Assembly: GCA_022494885.1 (NCBI GenBank)
Contig: JAGVSM010003611.1
Location: 1-64,000, forward strand
DNA from: Micrasema longulum
Taxonomy: Eukaryota > Arthropoda > Insecta > Trichoptera > Brachycentridae
Direction of reading: 5' to 3'
DNA: 64,000 bases
The notes under the pieces are model-generated. The model ran no database searches and was not told the DNA's origin. It was given only the letters and a program-made list of their open reading frames with translations. The translations under genes were made by a program, and so were the position numbers. Shown here one piece after another: positions 8,416 to 17,999 of this stretch (within the stretch, counting starts at the first letter, position 1; the number at the start of each line of letters is the position of its first letter).

Positions 8416-11046
8416 TTACCAATGGTGACCTGCAATAGGATAGGCAGGAGCCGCTATAACCTTGGCAACCGGTGCAGCGGCAATGACTTTAGCTCCTCCT
8501 GTCCTTTCGACAACAGCGTTGAACCCGTTGATATGGTCAGCTGTGTACGTCACCTTGCGTATGTGACCATCGGGCTCTACAAGACTGTAGCTTCCGTGGA
8601 TAACTCCGTTCTCCAGGTGCTCTTCGGCGTTCTTCGAATCCCCAGTATGAGGGTCGGAGACTCCGTACGCGAAGTCGTATTTAGGATTAGGGTCGACTTC
8701 TTCCGGTACGACAACCTTCGACACCACTTGGGGGATGATTTGTTTCTGGTAGACCGGGGCGTGGACGTACTGAGGAGCATGGAGGACTGGCGCCGGTTGG
8801 TAGTAGGACTTTTGGATAACGGGTGCAGCGTGCAGAATCGGTTGGGAGTACACTGGAGCTGCTGCTACATGACCATAGTCTGAGAGGACCACGGGTGCCG
8901 CATGGACCACGGCCAAAAGGGCCAACGATAAAATCTACAAAATAAACATTTAAATATCACTTGTTATTTTTTTTACTAGATTAATTATTGTACCTATAGA
9001 AACCCTTAGTGACTATAAGCATATGTTAAACTCCTTCTAAAGAAAATAAATCATTTTTGGTTTTAGACAAATTTTCGAGAAATTTTAACAGATATACACA
9101 CAGTGGGTGGCTAAATTATTAGGGACAGTACACCGTTTTCGTAATTTTCATGTTTAGACGAATTTTATGAGTAAAGAAATTCGTTTTTATTCTCTTTTCT
9201 TTTGTGTTCTTGCTACCGGTATTATTATTATTTATTGCTTTAAAATTATAGCAAGACTGTTATAATAATAAAAATACGTATATAGTTTTATTCCACTTTT
9301 ATTTATAGTTTTTTTACCAGTGACCGGGTTTCGTCATGACCGACATCGTCAGACTGGTGTGTCTAACCAAAAAAATTATAAATAAAAGTGGAATAAAACT
9401 ATAAACGTATTTTTATTATTATAATTAAAATGCAGTTCCACCAAGAAATGTCAGTAGAAAACTCAATATAGCAAGATTGTTCGTTTGTTAAAAAGTGAAG
9501 TTATTTCTCATTTGGCTGTTATTAGTGAGAACTGTTGTGTGAGCTGAATGATTAATTTTTGGAATTATTCTTTTGCATGTTTTCTAAGTCTAAGATTATC
9601 AAAACGTAGGTATTAATCGTTTCGTTAATACAATGCGTAAATTTCAACGTTGTTAACACATATATTTCCCAAGCTTCGGGCGTATCTCCAAGAAAATCTC
9701 GGGAAGTACAAACCTTCTCAAGTACCTACGTCATTACACATATTACCAAAGAGATAAAGCAGCACCCACAGGTATTTCAAAGTCAGTGGTTAACCGAACT
9801 AAAATGAAAATTTATAAAAACCGCTCCCTAGGGGCAGACCGGGTTAAATAAAGAGGTAGAAAAAAGATCAACACTCCGCGTGGTTGCCGTAAAATCAGGG
9901 AAATCCTGTCTTCCAAATCCTTAAATGTGAGCTGATTGTCTATCTTCGTTAATAAACAATACAAAGAGATCATTAAGCACGTAATGAGATTGTTATATTT
10001 TAAATAAAGCACTCTTATGAATAAAAAAATTAAAAAAACTCGTTTATTTGGCCACTATATTCCCATAAACTTGAAAATTACAGGAAATTTGTACAGTCCC
10101 TAATAATTTGGTAACCTACTGAATGTATCGTTTCAGTCGTATTGTTGTGTTAGAGATATGATTTTGGCTTATTTAGTATGATACTTTCATATTTAAAGTT
10201 TTTTGATAGTTTTGCGTAGAATGACTTTTTTATACCACGTACAATAATTGTGTATATTTTATTCATATCACCACACCGTGGTCCGCACCCGATCGTGTAA
10301 AGGAAACTGCATTGGTACACTAAATGCTGTGTATATCGATCATTTGTTACATAAAGGTAAAGTGATCAGCCTTGCGCTTCAGATGCGCCAGTTCAGAAAC
10401 ATGAAATATTGAAGAACCACCTCTAAAACCAATATTTCACGCCCACTGCGCCAGGAATCGAACACAGCATCTTAAGCATGGTAGACGAACGCGTCAACCA
10501 CCACACTACGAATTTATCTCTACTCGATTTATTTTTTCAGGATTTTTGCCTGAGAACAGCCATCGACTCGAAAGCACTCGTCCAGAATTCTTGTTCTATT
10601 TCACACACAGAACTGTATTCTTAATCGTCTGGACACAGAGAATCTAAAAATTTATAGACAATAAAAATCCACTTATCCGGATTAATGAGTGCCAGACGTT
10701 ATCACATAACTTACTTAAAAACGACCAGCAAAGTAATTGGTGTGACGAAGAAACGCGCCGGCCGCCAGCGCCCTTTTTTATTTTTTATTACAACATCGCC
10801 ATTTTCTAAAGACGATCCTGATATTTGGCAATCCGGATGACGGGAGTTTGGATAAACGGAGCTCTAATGTAACAGTGTGAATAATACAATCCACAGATGT
10901 GTTATTATTTCACAAGAGACGAAAAACTTGAGACTTCATCGAAAATTAAATATCAAAACAACGCAAAAAATTAATGTGAAAATATATAATACAGTATTAT
11001 TAACAGTAAAGGAAAATGGAGGAAATGTCCTGACCTGCGCAAACAT
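8416..11046 (-). CDS. RR-2 cuticular protein (chitin-binding), cuticle gene 1
   Basis: Coding exons are 11046-11035 (ATG, residues MFAQ) and 8934-8416, joined in phase 0 to give 176 aa. The long exon opens after a good acceptor (TTTATTTTGTAG). The donor is GTCAGG, a GT site without the usual A at +3. Residues 1-17 are a signal peptide ([17 protein letters not shown]). Residues about 18-80 are low-complexity with repeated AAPV, HAP and QP units. The extended Rebers-Riddiford RR-2 domain spans about 86-148, with [40 protein letters not shown]. The tail has two AKVIAAP units and ends GHHW. RR-2 proteins are secreted and bind chitin through aromatic residues, typically in hard cuticle. The 2.1 kb intron holds a Tc1-like element with a nested ribozyme-bearing insertion, a SINE and a Tigger-like MITE. 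The RR-2 call is very secure; the first exon is inferred from its position behind a TATA/Inr pair. Confidence 0.9.
9262..9466 (-). mobile_element. Penelope-like terminal palindrome (family P1) nested in the Tc1 element
   Basis: Two inverted arms of about 60 bases (TATAGTTTTATTCCACTTTT at about 9280 and its complement at about 9385) flank a hammerhead ribozyme. The insertion is bounded by near-identical 14-base copies of TATAGCAAGAYTGT at 9247-9260 and 9467-9480, read as a target-site duplication with one mismatch. Penelope-like retroelements are known to carry hammerheads in their terminal repeats and to leave inverted partial copies; no polymerase is left here, so the assignment rests on that architecture. 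Confidence 0.65.
9316..9358 (-). ncRNA. Hammerhead ribozyme, type I, minimal (all core residues kept)
   Basis: Read on the minus strand from 9358 to 9316: stem I strand ACCAGU; core CUGACGA (9352-9346); one extra U (9345); stem II GUC/GAC (9344-9342 with 9335-9333) around a GGUCAU loop; GAAA (9332-9329); a tiny stem III CC-C-GG (9328-9324); cleavage site UC (9323-9322); stem I strand ACUGGU (9321-9316), which pairs perfectly with ACCAGU. C3, U4, G5, A6, G8, A9, G12, A13, A14, A15.1, U16.1 and C17 are all present. The 2-bp stem III suggests activity mainly as a dimer. It is sense relative to cuticle gene 1 and lies in its intron. Confidence 0.75.
10270..10508 (-). mobile_element. SINE family S1 (tRNA-derived)
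   Basis: On the minus strand, a tRNA-like head has a promoter B-box-like GTGTTCGATTCCTGG (about 10447-10461) and an A-box-like GTGGTGGTTGACGCGTTCG. It is followed by the S1 body: AATATTTCATG, TGATCACTTTACC, GATCGATATACA. This body recurs at 25514, 42210, 43005 and elsewhere. The terminal tail is eroded. Located in the intron of cuticle gene 1. Confidence 0.75.
10545..10640 (+). repeat. Dispersed repeat W
   Basis: A block with GACTCGAAA, CTCGTCCAG, TCTATTTCACACA and GAACTGTATTCTTAA resembles sequences at about 48590-48880 (same orientation) and 52720-52840 (inverted). Class unknown. Confidence 0.45.
10659..10869. mobile_element. pogo/Tigger-like MITE, copy 1
   Basis: The right end read inward is CATTAGAGCTCCGTTTATCC; the left end is CAATAAAAATCCACTTATCC. 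The inner parts (GGATTAATGAGTGCCAGACG; AATCCGGATGACGGGAGT) match the larger element at 44834-45528. A TA lies directly outside the right end (10870-10871). It is 211 bases with no coding capacity. Confidence 0.65.
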
Positions 11047-11099
11047 TTTGATCCTTGCGTTCCTCTCGAATTGGCTTGAATGTCCGAGACGGAGTCGGT

Positions 11100-11135
11100 A
11101 CTGATGATGCTGTGGAGATCAGAGGGGCTTATAAA
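11100..11135 (-). promoter_or_regulatory. Core promoter of cuticle gene 1
   Basis: On the minus strand a TTTATAA box (11135-11129) is followed, about 31-33 bases on, by an exact arthropod initiator TCAGT (11104-11100). Transcription starting at the A (11102) gives a 5' UTR of about 56 bases before the ATG at 11046. The spacing is textbook and supports the four-codon first exon. Confidence 0.7.
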
Positions 11136-11139
11136 GCTC

Positions 11140-11929
11140 CGTCGAGAGTAGCAGTCTTCGCCGGGGCCAGCGGCGAGGGGAGAAGAGGGGGGTCACGAGA
11201 GCGGATCTGCAGCCAGGAGTGGGGCAGGTTCTGCAACGCTTCTCTCAGACGGTACGTTACATGTAGCATGTTGTTGGGGGTGCGAAACATTTGGTAGCTA
11301 GAAACACCGAGTGGTGAAATACAACGCACTGATGGCATTTTCTTGACTTGCTACCAATACTTATAATGTTCTGAGAGTAATAATGCGCTTCAGCTGTAAA
11401 GACGCCATTTCGCTCTTTTGCATTGAACAAAAGCCTTGCAAATTTTTTATTTGGTTTTTGGCTTAACAACATAAGTGTAACGGACGGTTTCGTCGCTGCG
11501 TTTTCGATTCTCGTCCTAAGTACCAACGGCCCATTGTTTTTTTATAAACTGTAGCTAAGTTCGTGATTAATGATGCTAGCATGATTTTTGTCCGCATGGG
11601 CGGCTCTTCGATTCGATTTTTTTCCGATGATTTTCCCTGTCTTGTTAAGCCGTACCAGTAGTAGTTTTTCCCGACGTAATACGTTTAAATCAACATCTGA
11701 ATTGACATAAAATATTATATATACGATAAACATCCACAAAATAAGATCACAAAGGCTCCTGAGGCCGCGGAAATTATTTTATTCCAAAGTTGGCGTACCT
11801 GACATGTAGAGGGGATCCCTAATGGTCAGTTTATTTGGTCGCGCGTGTTTGTCGGCCATTCTGTTAAGTCACAGTATTTTTTTCCGTTGGAGAGTATATT
11901 GCACGCTCCTGCCACATCCCGTCCATCAA
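11140..11929. other. Upstream region of cuticle gene 1; GC-rich patch, then gene-free DNA
   Basis: About 11140-11290 is unusually GC-rich for this window (GGGGCCAGCGGCGAGGGGAG). It lies immediately upstream of the promoter, so it may hold regulatory sites. No coding gene is supported in it or in 11300-11929. Confidence 0.4.
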
Positions 11930-12345
11930 AATCTCGTGACCACCGCGCGTGAATTGTCGGATAGTTTTGCACGAGAAATAGAAGCTTTTCTGGACTCTAT
12001 CGTGACGGGGGATGAGACGTGGGTTGCCCATTCACCAAAAAGTTCAAAACGACCCCTTCAGCCGAAAAAGATATAGCATCACTTTTCTGGAACCATAAAG
12101 GGGTCCTTTTAATTGATTTTTTACCCTAAGGGACTACCATCAATGCAGAAGCTTTCTTAAATACCTTGAAAAACTCAAAAAAACAATACAAAACCGCAGA
12201 AGGGTAATGCTGACCGGGGGAGTAAGCCTCCTGCATGACAACGCCAGGCTCCACACCGCGCGAGCACCCAGGAGCTGTTGAAATCGTTTGGATGAGATAT
12301 TGTCAACCACCCCTTTTATTCACACAACTTGGCACCCTCGGACAA
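11930..12345 (+). pseudogene. Mariner transposase pseudogene
   Basis: Plus-strand reading gives FLDSIVTGDETWVAH, where GDETWV carries one of the conserved catalytic aspartates of mariner transposases. A frame change follows, then pieces matching FWNHKGVLLIDFLPKGTTINAEA, then LLHDNAR followed by TART and HPPLFTQLGT-like text, the mariner C-terminal block. Frameshifts and stops (one at 12074-12076) separate the pieces. Terminal repeats were not found; the downstream end abuts a foldback MITE arm. Confidence 0.75.
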
Positions 12346-12384
12346 GTCCGAGACTGACTGTTATTGACTAGGTGGCTGCTATTG

Positions 12385-12565
12385 ACTAACAAAACCAGCC
12401 AATAACAAGTCATAAGCCCTGTAAATGCCTAGACTTTCATATTCCCTTCTCAAAATGTTTTCCCTCTCTGTTTTAACAAAATAAGATCTAAATAACTCCC
12501 TAGGGAGTAAACGCAGCCTTTCTACAAACATTTGGGCATACTCAAAACATCGTGGCATTAATTAA
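12385..12565. mobile_element. Foldback MITE family F, single arm with outer end
   Basis: AACCAGCCAATAACAAGTCA, CATAAGCCCTGTAAATGCCT, then CCCTCTCTGTTTTAACAA, and the outer end AACTCCCTAGGGAGT...TCTACAAACATTTGGGCATA. The mirror arm is missing. Confidence 0.75.
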
Positions 12566-12904
12566 TTTATAAAATTACTATAGTGGACATAGGCTATTGT
12601 GACACAAGGCAATACAGTTTTGGCTACCATTCACGTATGCAATATGGTCATTAGGGTGAATGACAATATCCGACAAAAGCCCTCCATATAATTTGTCAAA
12701 GACACAGCGGAAAGGGCAGTAAAAGTTGTAGAGCTAAATTCAATTCAAATCGCGATGTACGAAATTGAAAATTTTAAAACCGTAGCTCGTTTATTGACAA
12801 CATTGCTTTTATGTATAAGTGAAACCAATAAGAAGACTTGCGATCTTTAAAACGGTTTCGGGTATGTCGAGGAGTGTACTTTCAGATGAAAGAATTTAAT
12901 AAAT

Positions 12905-13010
12905 TTGGATGGCCAAACATAGGCAAAATGGTGAATAATACCGTTTATAAAGTGGGCACACAAATCAGCCAATGAAAGGTCATAAGTCCTGTAAATGTCT
13001 AAACTAATTT
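12905..13010. mobile_element. Foldback MITE family F, inner arm piece
   Basis: AACATAGGCAAAATGGTGAA, AAAGTGGGCACA, TCAGCCAATGAAAGGTCATA and GTCCTGTAAATGTCTA follow the family order. The piece is diverged and truncated before the outer end. Confidence 0.7.
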
Positions 13011-13019
13011 AGGTGGTTA

Positions 13020-13215
13020 AAACGTGTTTTGATTGATTTTTAACGAGGAAGCTCAGCCCTACAGAAAATTGGATATAGAACAAAAAATGAACCACTTTAC
13101 ATGACGTCGCTAGTTCTTCGGAATCAACCAATGATAAGAGAGTTTTGATAGATATACGGTTAGCGGTTGGTCACTGACCAATCAGCAGAACTTATCAAGA
13201 AAAGGGGGAAGAAAA
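13020..13215 (+). repeat. Dispersed repeat V, copy 1
   Basis: TTTTTAACGAGGAAGCTCAG, GAAAATTGGATATA and GACGTCGCTAGTTCTTCGGA match blocks at about 53000-53170 (AATGAGGAAGAACAGCG, GAAATTGGATATA, TACGTCACAAGTTCTTCCGG). Class unknown. Confidence 0.5.
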
Positions 13216-13329
13216 CTTAAGACGTCAGACGCGAAGTAATTTAAAAAATACAAAACTAAAAATCATAGCGTCTATGAGACGATATATAAAATTAAAAATA
13301 TTTTTGAAAAATTGCTTAATCTATTAACA

Positions 13330-13740
13330 AAAAAAAACACTGAACTTTTTTTTTTTAATTTGAAAATTTATTTATAAACCCTCACGGATTATTACATTCA
13401 TTTTACATAAAATAATATATACATTTTTCATTTATACTCTGTTGTTCAAAATAATATTTTTTTACATCTTTTGTAAAGTTTGTCTGAGTCTTTTGTTTAG
13501 TTTTGTCTGGTAGTTTATTGTATAATTTCAGTCCCTGGTTCATTAGTCTTGATTGTCCTTGTCTTGTTTTAGAAAGTTGTTTATGATATTTTTCTGATAT
13601 TCTCGTATTATGTCCATATTGACTACAATTTTTTACAAGTTTTAGTTCTTCGTCTACAATTACATTAGTGGCTAATTTATGGATAAATTTTATTACTTCA
13701 TCATTATAAAATGAATAACCACAAAGTTAATTCTTTAAAT
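13330..13740 (-). mobile_element. LINE 3' fragment, family L-13
   Basis: Minus-strand text (reading down from about 13740) matches the copy at 19066-19530: plus-strand blocks GTTTGTCTGAGTCTT, TGGTAGTTTATTGTATAATT, GATATTTTTCTGATATTCTC and TTCTTCGTCTACAATTACAT. Translated in antisense it resembles the KLPDKTK/GLKLYNKLP-type tail of LINE polymerases. The A-rich tail is at the low-coordinate end. Both copies have the same orientation. Confidence 0.65.
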
Positions 13741-14100
13741 ATAAAAGTTATTTATATTAAAATTGTTGGTTGGCGACTCCACCTTTTGACGCGGGTTCAA
13801 TATTAGAATCACATATTGCGGAATACAGAGTTTCTGGAGCATTCCTTTTACGCGATGTTTGAACGGAAAATGTCGACCGCGTGTCTCCTCTCGTACGTTG
13901 TGGGTAGGTGAGGCCAGAGTGAGAAAGGTACACCGTATTTAGATTAGCCTTTGAACCAGTGCAGTGTTGCAGTACGAGAATATACACACACGAGAATTTG
14001 GTGCGATCGATCATTATAAAAATCGCGGAGAGTAAATTCCTATCGGGCAAAAGTCCAGAGTCGAAACCGATATCAATTTTGAAAAATAATTTTAGTAATT
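13741..14100. other. Unassigned stretch with an open minus-strand frame
   Basis: A 97-codon minus-strand frame (14050-13757) is present, including QTSRKRNAPETLYSAICDSN. I do not recognise it. It is richer in GC than its neighbours and may be a piece of an unknown element. No splice context or promoter supports a host exon. Confidence 0.25.
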
Positions 14101-14127
14101 AAAATTAATGACGAGTTTATAATATAG

Positions 14128-14205
14128 TTCCTGCAGCTAGTGTCATGGACTCGCATATCAAAAGTCCTAGGTTCGAACCCCGCACTACCACAATCATTTG
14201 ATTTT
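14128..14205 (+). repeat. tRNA-like sequence (SINE family S2 head)
   Basis: Contains AGCTAGTGTCATGGACTCG and a perfect B-box GGTTCGAACCCCGC followed by ACTACCACAA. Similar tRNA-like heads occur at 15558 (minus), 26030 (minus) and 52605 (plus). The acceptor stem does not close, so it is not a functional tRNA gene. Confidence 0.55.
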
Positions 14206-14289
14206 ACGTAAAACAACTTCATGTAAAAGCTCTGTTATTATACTATACTATTTTACATTATTCTCTACCTTCCATAACTAATTACACAA

Positions 14290-14915
14290 ATACAAGAGTT
14301 ACTAGATACTCCACCCGATGCTGCAAAAACAATTAAAAATTTATACAACTTTGGGTCAAAGAGGATTGGCCTACTACTCGGTTAAAGTGTACAAAATACT
14401 TCCATTGTCCATGAGGACAATTAATAAGTACTCACAATATAAAATTGATATTAAGAAATTGATAGTGGAGGTGGGTAGTGGATCAAGCCAAATAGGTAAA
14501 AAATTGTTTTCTGATTTTGAAATTTTGTCTCCAATTAGTAATGTTTAAAAGTGCTATAAAAAATGAAGTAAATAGAAGTAAAATGGATTGTCTCATTCGC
14601 CCAAACCAATATTGAATCAACCGCTCCACAAGTGTATAGCTTATGTTAGGTTTTTGTTATTTTCATTGTGTGTTTTGGAATATAAATAATATAGATGTAC
14701 ATATACGAGTATAACTTGTTTTTAAAACTGCGAATATTTGGTTAATTATCTCTGTTTATTAAGTTAGTCTTCTTTGTTTATTCTCTAATGTAAAAACATT
14801 TCAAAAAAGTATATTGTTAAGTGTCCTCGGCAAGGGTAACCCAAGTGAGGACACATTATTTTTATTATTAATTATAGTTTGTAAGAGAAAAATATGAATA
14901 AATAAATAAATATGC
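14290..14915 (+). mobile_element. LINE 3' fragment, family L-14
   Basis: The frame at 14318-14548 reads GQRGLAYYSVKVYKILP, the conserved R-G-x-x-Y-x-x-x-x-x-Y-N-x-L-P tail of LINE polymerases. It is followed by a 3' UTR with GGTAACCCAAGTGAGGACAC and an AATAAATAAATAAAT tail at about 14894-14911. The 3' UTR is shared with 57190-57510 and, more weakly, 15050-15150. Confidence 0.75.
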
Positions 14916-15049
14916 ATTTGTTGTTTTTTATGTTTATTTTAGTTTATATTGCTTATTAGGTTTACGATGATAATTTGGTTAGTTAGATTAATTACATTTC
15001 TTATTATCTTAACTATTTAAACAACTAACTTAAGGCAATTATACTTGTG

Positions 15050-15160
15050 GTTAAATGTTTCTCTCTGCACGGGACACCCCAGTGAGGGAAACATTATTCT
15101 GAATAAAAAAAAATATTCAAAGTTGTAAAAGTATAAATAAATAAATAAATAATAGTGAGT
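15050..15160 (+). mobile_element. LINE 3' end related to family L-14
   Basis: CGGGACACCCCAGTGAGGGA followed by AAATAAATAAATAAAT is a diverged copy of the 3' end just upstream. It closes with a small perfect hairpin AATAGTGAGTTA...TAACTCACTATT at 15151-15182. Confidence 0.55.
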
Positions 15161-15557
15161 TATTTAGAGTAACTCACTATTATTTATTAATTTGATGAAA
15201 ATGTAAAATTTACATGAAAATGTCTTCGATTTTTTTATTTTATTTATTTCCACAATAAACATGATTAATAGTATGATACAATATTCACATATATACTTAT
15301 TCTAATATAATTTAACACTATTGTACACTTGGGGAGTATTTCACCATCTCCTCGAAAATCCTGATTAGCTTATATGTCCTGCTAAATCGCATTTGAGTTT
15401 AAAATTCGATTTCGCAATCTCTGATTATCGTGAATCTCATTTAAATCGTCGCTAAAGTTAACTAGAGGTATGTCCTCTATTTAACGCATATTTAAAAATG
15501 GCGTCGCCCGCGTTATCGTTGACAGATATCCTCAAATTTTTAAAGCGTTGAAAACCG

Positions 15558-15615
15558 TTCGAACCACGGACCTTTGGTCCGTGAGTCCGAGACACTAGCC
15601 ACGGGACCACAACCC
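15558..15615 (-). repeat. tRNA-like sequence (SINE family S2 head)
   Basis: On the minus strand GTGGTCCCGTGGCTAGTGTC (A-box region) is followed by GGTCCGTGGTTCGAAC (B-box). Nearly the same head is at 26030-26100. No functional acceptor stem. Confidence 0.55.
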
Positions 15616-15619
15616 GATA

Positions 15620-16021
15620 TATAATGCATATTTTTTTACAGTAAGGCCTTCCAGGCTTCTTGCCAGGCGAATGTCTTGATAAAATAGTCAAAAGATTGAT
15701 TTAGCATTATTTAAATGATGAAATTGGTTGGTTGCAAATGTCCTTTAAATCGTGTAATCGTGTACTTTTGAAATACCCCTCACTGTCCTAATTTATAATA
15801 TTAAAACTATTATTTTATATGTACACTAGTATTAACTTATGTATGGATAAATCATTAGAACGCAATTGCTTATTTTTACTTAAATAAACACGTGTGAAAG
15901 TATCGTGTGTGTTTGATAATATAATGTGAAATATCTTAATTCGTTTAACGAACGGCTTAGGCATTCAATTGAATTCCGGCATTTAATGAACAGCCTAGCC
16001 GCTCAATTGAGTGGCTGATTT
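15620..16021. other. Gene-free stretch
   Basis: AT-rich, with no coding sequence or shared repeat recognised. Confidence 0.45.
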
Positions 16022-16330
16022 AACTATTTGGCGGCGACATCTTCTTCTTTTTATTATTTAGCCTTCTGTCCTCCACTGCTGGATATAAGTCTCTTCCATA
16101 TCCTTCCATTTCTTTCGGTCGGTTGCTGTTTGCAGCCAATTTTTACTCTTCACAGCGGCTATGTCGTTGGACCATTTTTTTTAGGTCTTCCAACGCCTCT
16201 CCTTTTCTCCCAAGGTCTCCATCTTAAAATTTGAGGGGTCCATCTTGTGGGGTCTAGTCTCGAAACATGTCCTGGGCATTGCTACTTTAGTCCTGTTACG
16301 CGATCCATGATATCCACTATTCTGGTTCCG
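16022..16330 (-). mobile_element. RTE-like LINE tail
   Basis: The minus strand reads, with breaks, through VGRPKK-like and WSNDIAAVKSKNWLQTATDR followed by KKWKDME, then QWRTEG-like text: the C-terminal end of endonuclease-reverse transcriptases (GRPKxRW...DDI...W...A.DR..W...EAY.QQW). A different, older subfamily than the element at 3283-3800. Confidence 0.65.
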
Positions 16331-16728
16331 TTACTAATTTCCTAATTTCTTATTCGGTCTCTTACGCGTCTTTACTACGTATTTAACTAGGTTTTTAAAT
16401 ATGTTTTAATACGTCTTTTACTAAATTATTTACAATGTTTTTTAACTATGTATTTTACTATGTTTTTTAATATGTTTTTATCATGTCTACAACCTTTATT
16501 TTTTTTATGTATTGATTACTGTTAGTATATTTTTTTTATTGTATTAAAACGGAGTAAATAACCCTAGATGGACAGTCAAAGCAACTCTGTATAAATGTAC
16601 AATTTGATTGATTGATTTGGTGTTTATTTTGTAAAACTCCATATTTAAACTTATAATATAAGAAATCAAACACTGATTTGAGTCTACTGAACACTTTATT
16701 TTATTTTTACAAATATAAAAACAAAAAT

Positions 16729-16771
16729 TTCGTGACAATTGTTTCGCCTTGTTAGGGCTATTTTAAACGAA
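16729..16771 (-). ncRNA. Hammerhead-like motif, family P2, decayed
   Basis: Minus strand: stem I UUCGU/ACGAA, GAAA, palindromic stem III CAAUUG and UC are kept. The first core strand has become UUAAAAU (C3, G5 and G8 changed). Probably inactive. Confidence 0.5.
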
Positions 16772-17170
16772 TGTGAAAATTAGATGGATTGAATGTCTTT
16801 ATATAGTTATATAATTCAAGGTACTTAAGTAAAAAAATATATATAATTTTAAGAACTTTAGCATGTACATTAATCATAATTGAGGGAAAAACCAATGGTT
16901 AAGGGCAAGGCTAAGAGTTTAATAGGTAATGGGGAAATTAGGTATTTATATTTGAATTTTCTTAACAAGATATTCAGAACACATAAGAAAATTCAAATAT
17001 AAATACGTTAACCCCCATTAACTATTAAACACTTAGCCTTGTCATTAACTATTGGTTTTTCCCACAATTATGATTAATGTACATGCATGTACATGTTTTT
17101 TTTTATTTGTTACTTAAGTACCTTGAATTATATAACTATATAAGGACATTCAATCCATCTAATATTCACA

Positions 17171-17213
17171 TTCGTTTGAAAATACCCTAACAGGGCGAAA
17201 CAATTGTCACGAA
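17171..17213 (+). ncRNA. Hammerhead-like motif, family P2
   Basis: UUCGU (17171-17175) pairs with ACGAA (17209-17213) as stem I. The core strand is UUGAAAA (C3 to U, G8 to A), then an extra U, stem II ACCC/GGGC around UAACA, GAAA (17197-17200), self-complementary stem III CAAUUG (17201-17206) and cleavage site UC (17207-17208). All helices are present but two core bases are changed, so activity is unlikely in this copy. Confidence 0.55.
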
Positions 17214-17293
17214 ATTTTTGTTTTTATATTTGTAAAAATAAAATAAAGTGTTCAGTAGGCTCAAATCAGTGTTTGATTTCTTATATTGTAAGT

Positions 17294-17999
17294 ATAATTG
17301 TATGTAAATGATATGATAAAAAGTAAACAAATAAATTATGAATTCGATTTCAGTCTGGCTAAAAAAAAAATTTTTTTCAAAGTTTTATCCTATTCTGATA
17401 TTTATTCATGCTCTTCATTCATAATTCATTAAATCATTAAATCAAATGCAATTTTCCATTCTTACTTTCCTTCAATCATCCTTTACCACTCCTTATCAAT
17501 TTCCTTCTTTTCCTTTCCACTACCTCCTTGTTTTGTCCATATTTATCTTATTTTAATATATAGTATATTTATTATTTTTATAGTTTAAACTGTAAGCCGT
17601 CGTCCGCTTTATTACAGTATTATTTAGTGAATACATATAATTGGATGGCAGGCCCTACTATGTATACAATTTGTACAGTTTTTTTTTTTTTTTTTAATAT
17701 TAATTTGACCTGTACATCTGTTTGTATTTGAAATAAATAAAATAAAAAAGTATTTTTGTTACATCAGAATATAATATAATAAATCAACGCTTTGAGCCCT
17801 ATGATTCGGACCTGTTTAAACGGATACGAACTTTACCAAAGGCGATAACGTATTGAATCGGCTCACATTATTCATTAAAACATGGCTAATAAATTGATAC
17901 ACATCAAATGTAACAAGATATAACTAGGTATCGGAAAAATCATTTATTTTTTTAATTAATCCACCTATATAATATAAAACAATTTAATAAAAAATATCA
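17294..17999 (+). other. Gene-free stretch, probable LINE 3' end at 17400-17750
   Basis: C/T-rich then AT-rich sequence ending GTATTTGAAATAAATAAAAT (about 17726-17745) with GGCAGGCCCTAC upstream resembles LINE 3' ends elsewhere in the window. No protein frame survives. Confidence 0.35.

Larger units (their letters stand above)
9101..10121 (+). mobile_element. Degenerate Tc1/mariner-like element
   Basis: Terminal inverted repeats start CAGTGGGTGGCTAAATTATT at 9101 and, read inward from 10121, CAGTAGGTTACCAAATTATT; both continue with AGGGAC. Between them, broken plus-strand frames at about 9470-9790 give helix-turn-helix-like fragments ([21 protein letters not shown]). The catalytic domain is missing. 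It lies inside the intron of cuticle gene 1 and is itself interrupted at 9262-9466. Confidence 0.7.
16649..17293. mobile_element. 645-base palindrome of Penelope-like family P2
   Basis: Two arms of about 310 bases are inverted around a short centre at about 16965-16990. Outer blocks are GAAATCAAACACTGATTTGA and its complement; inner blocks are AAAACCAATGGTTAAGG and ACTATTGGTTTTTCC. Each arm holds a hammerhead-like motif (16729-16771 minus, 17171-17213 plus), followed by the 3'-terminal sequence. The arms differ by substitutions and small gaps, so the palindrome is old. A related single end is at 36470-36600. Confidence 0.65.

Noticed and set aside
8401..8883. Long plus-strand open frame opposite cuticle gene 1
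   Set aside because: It is the antisense of the RR-2 coding exon; the minus-strand frame carries the signal peptide, RR-2 domain, splice acceptor and stop.
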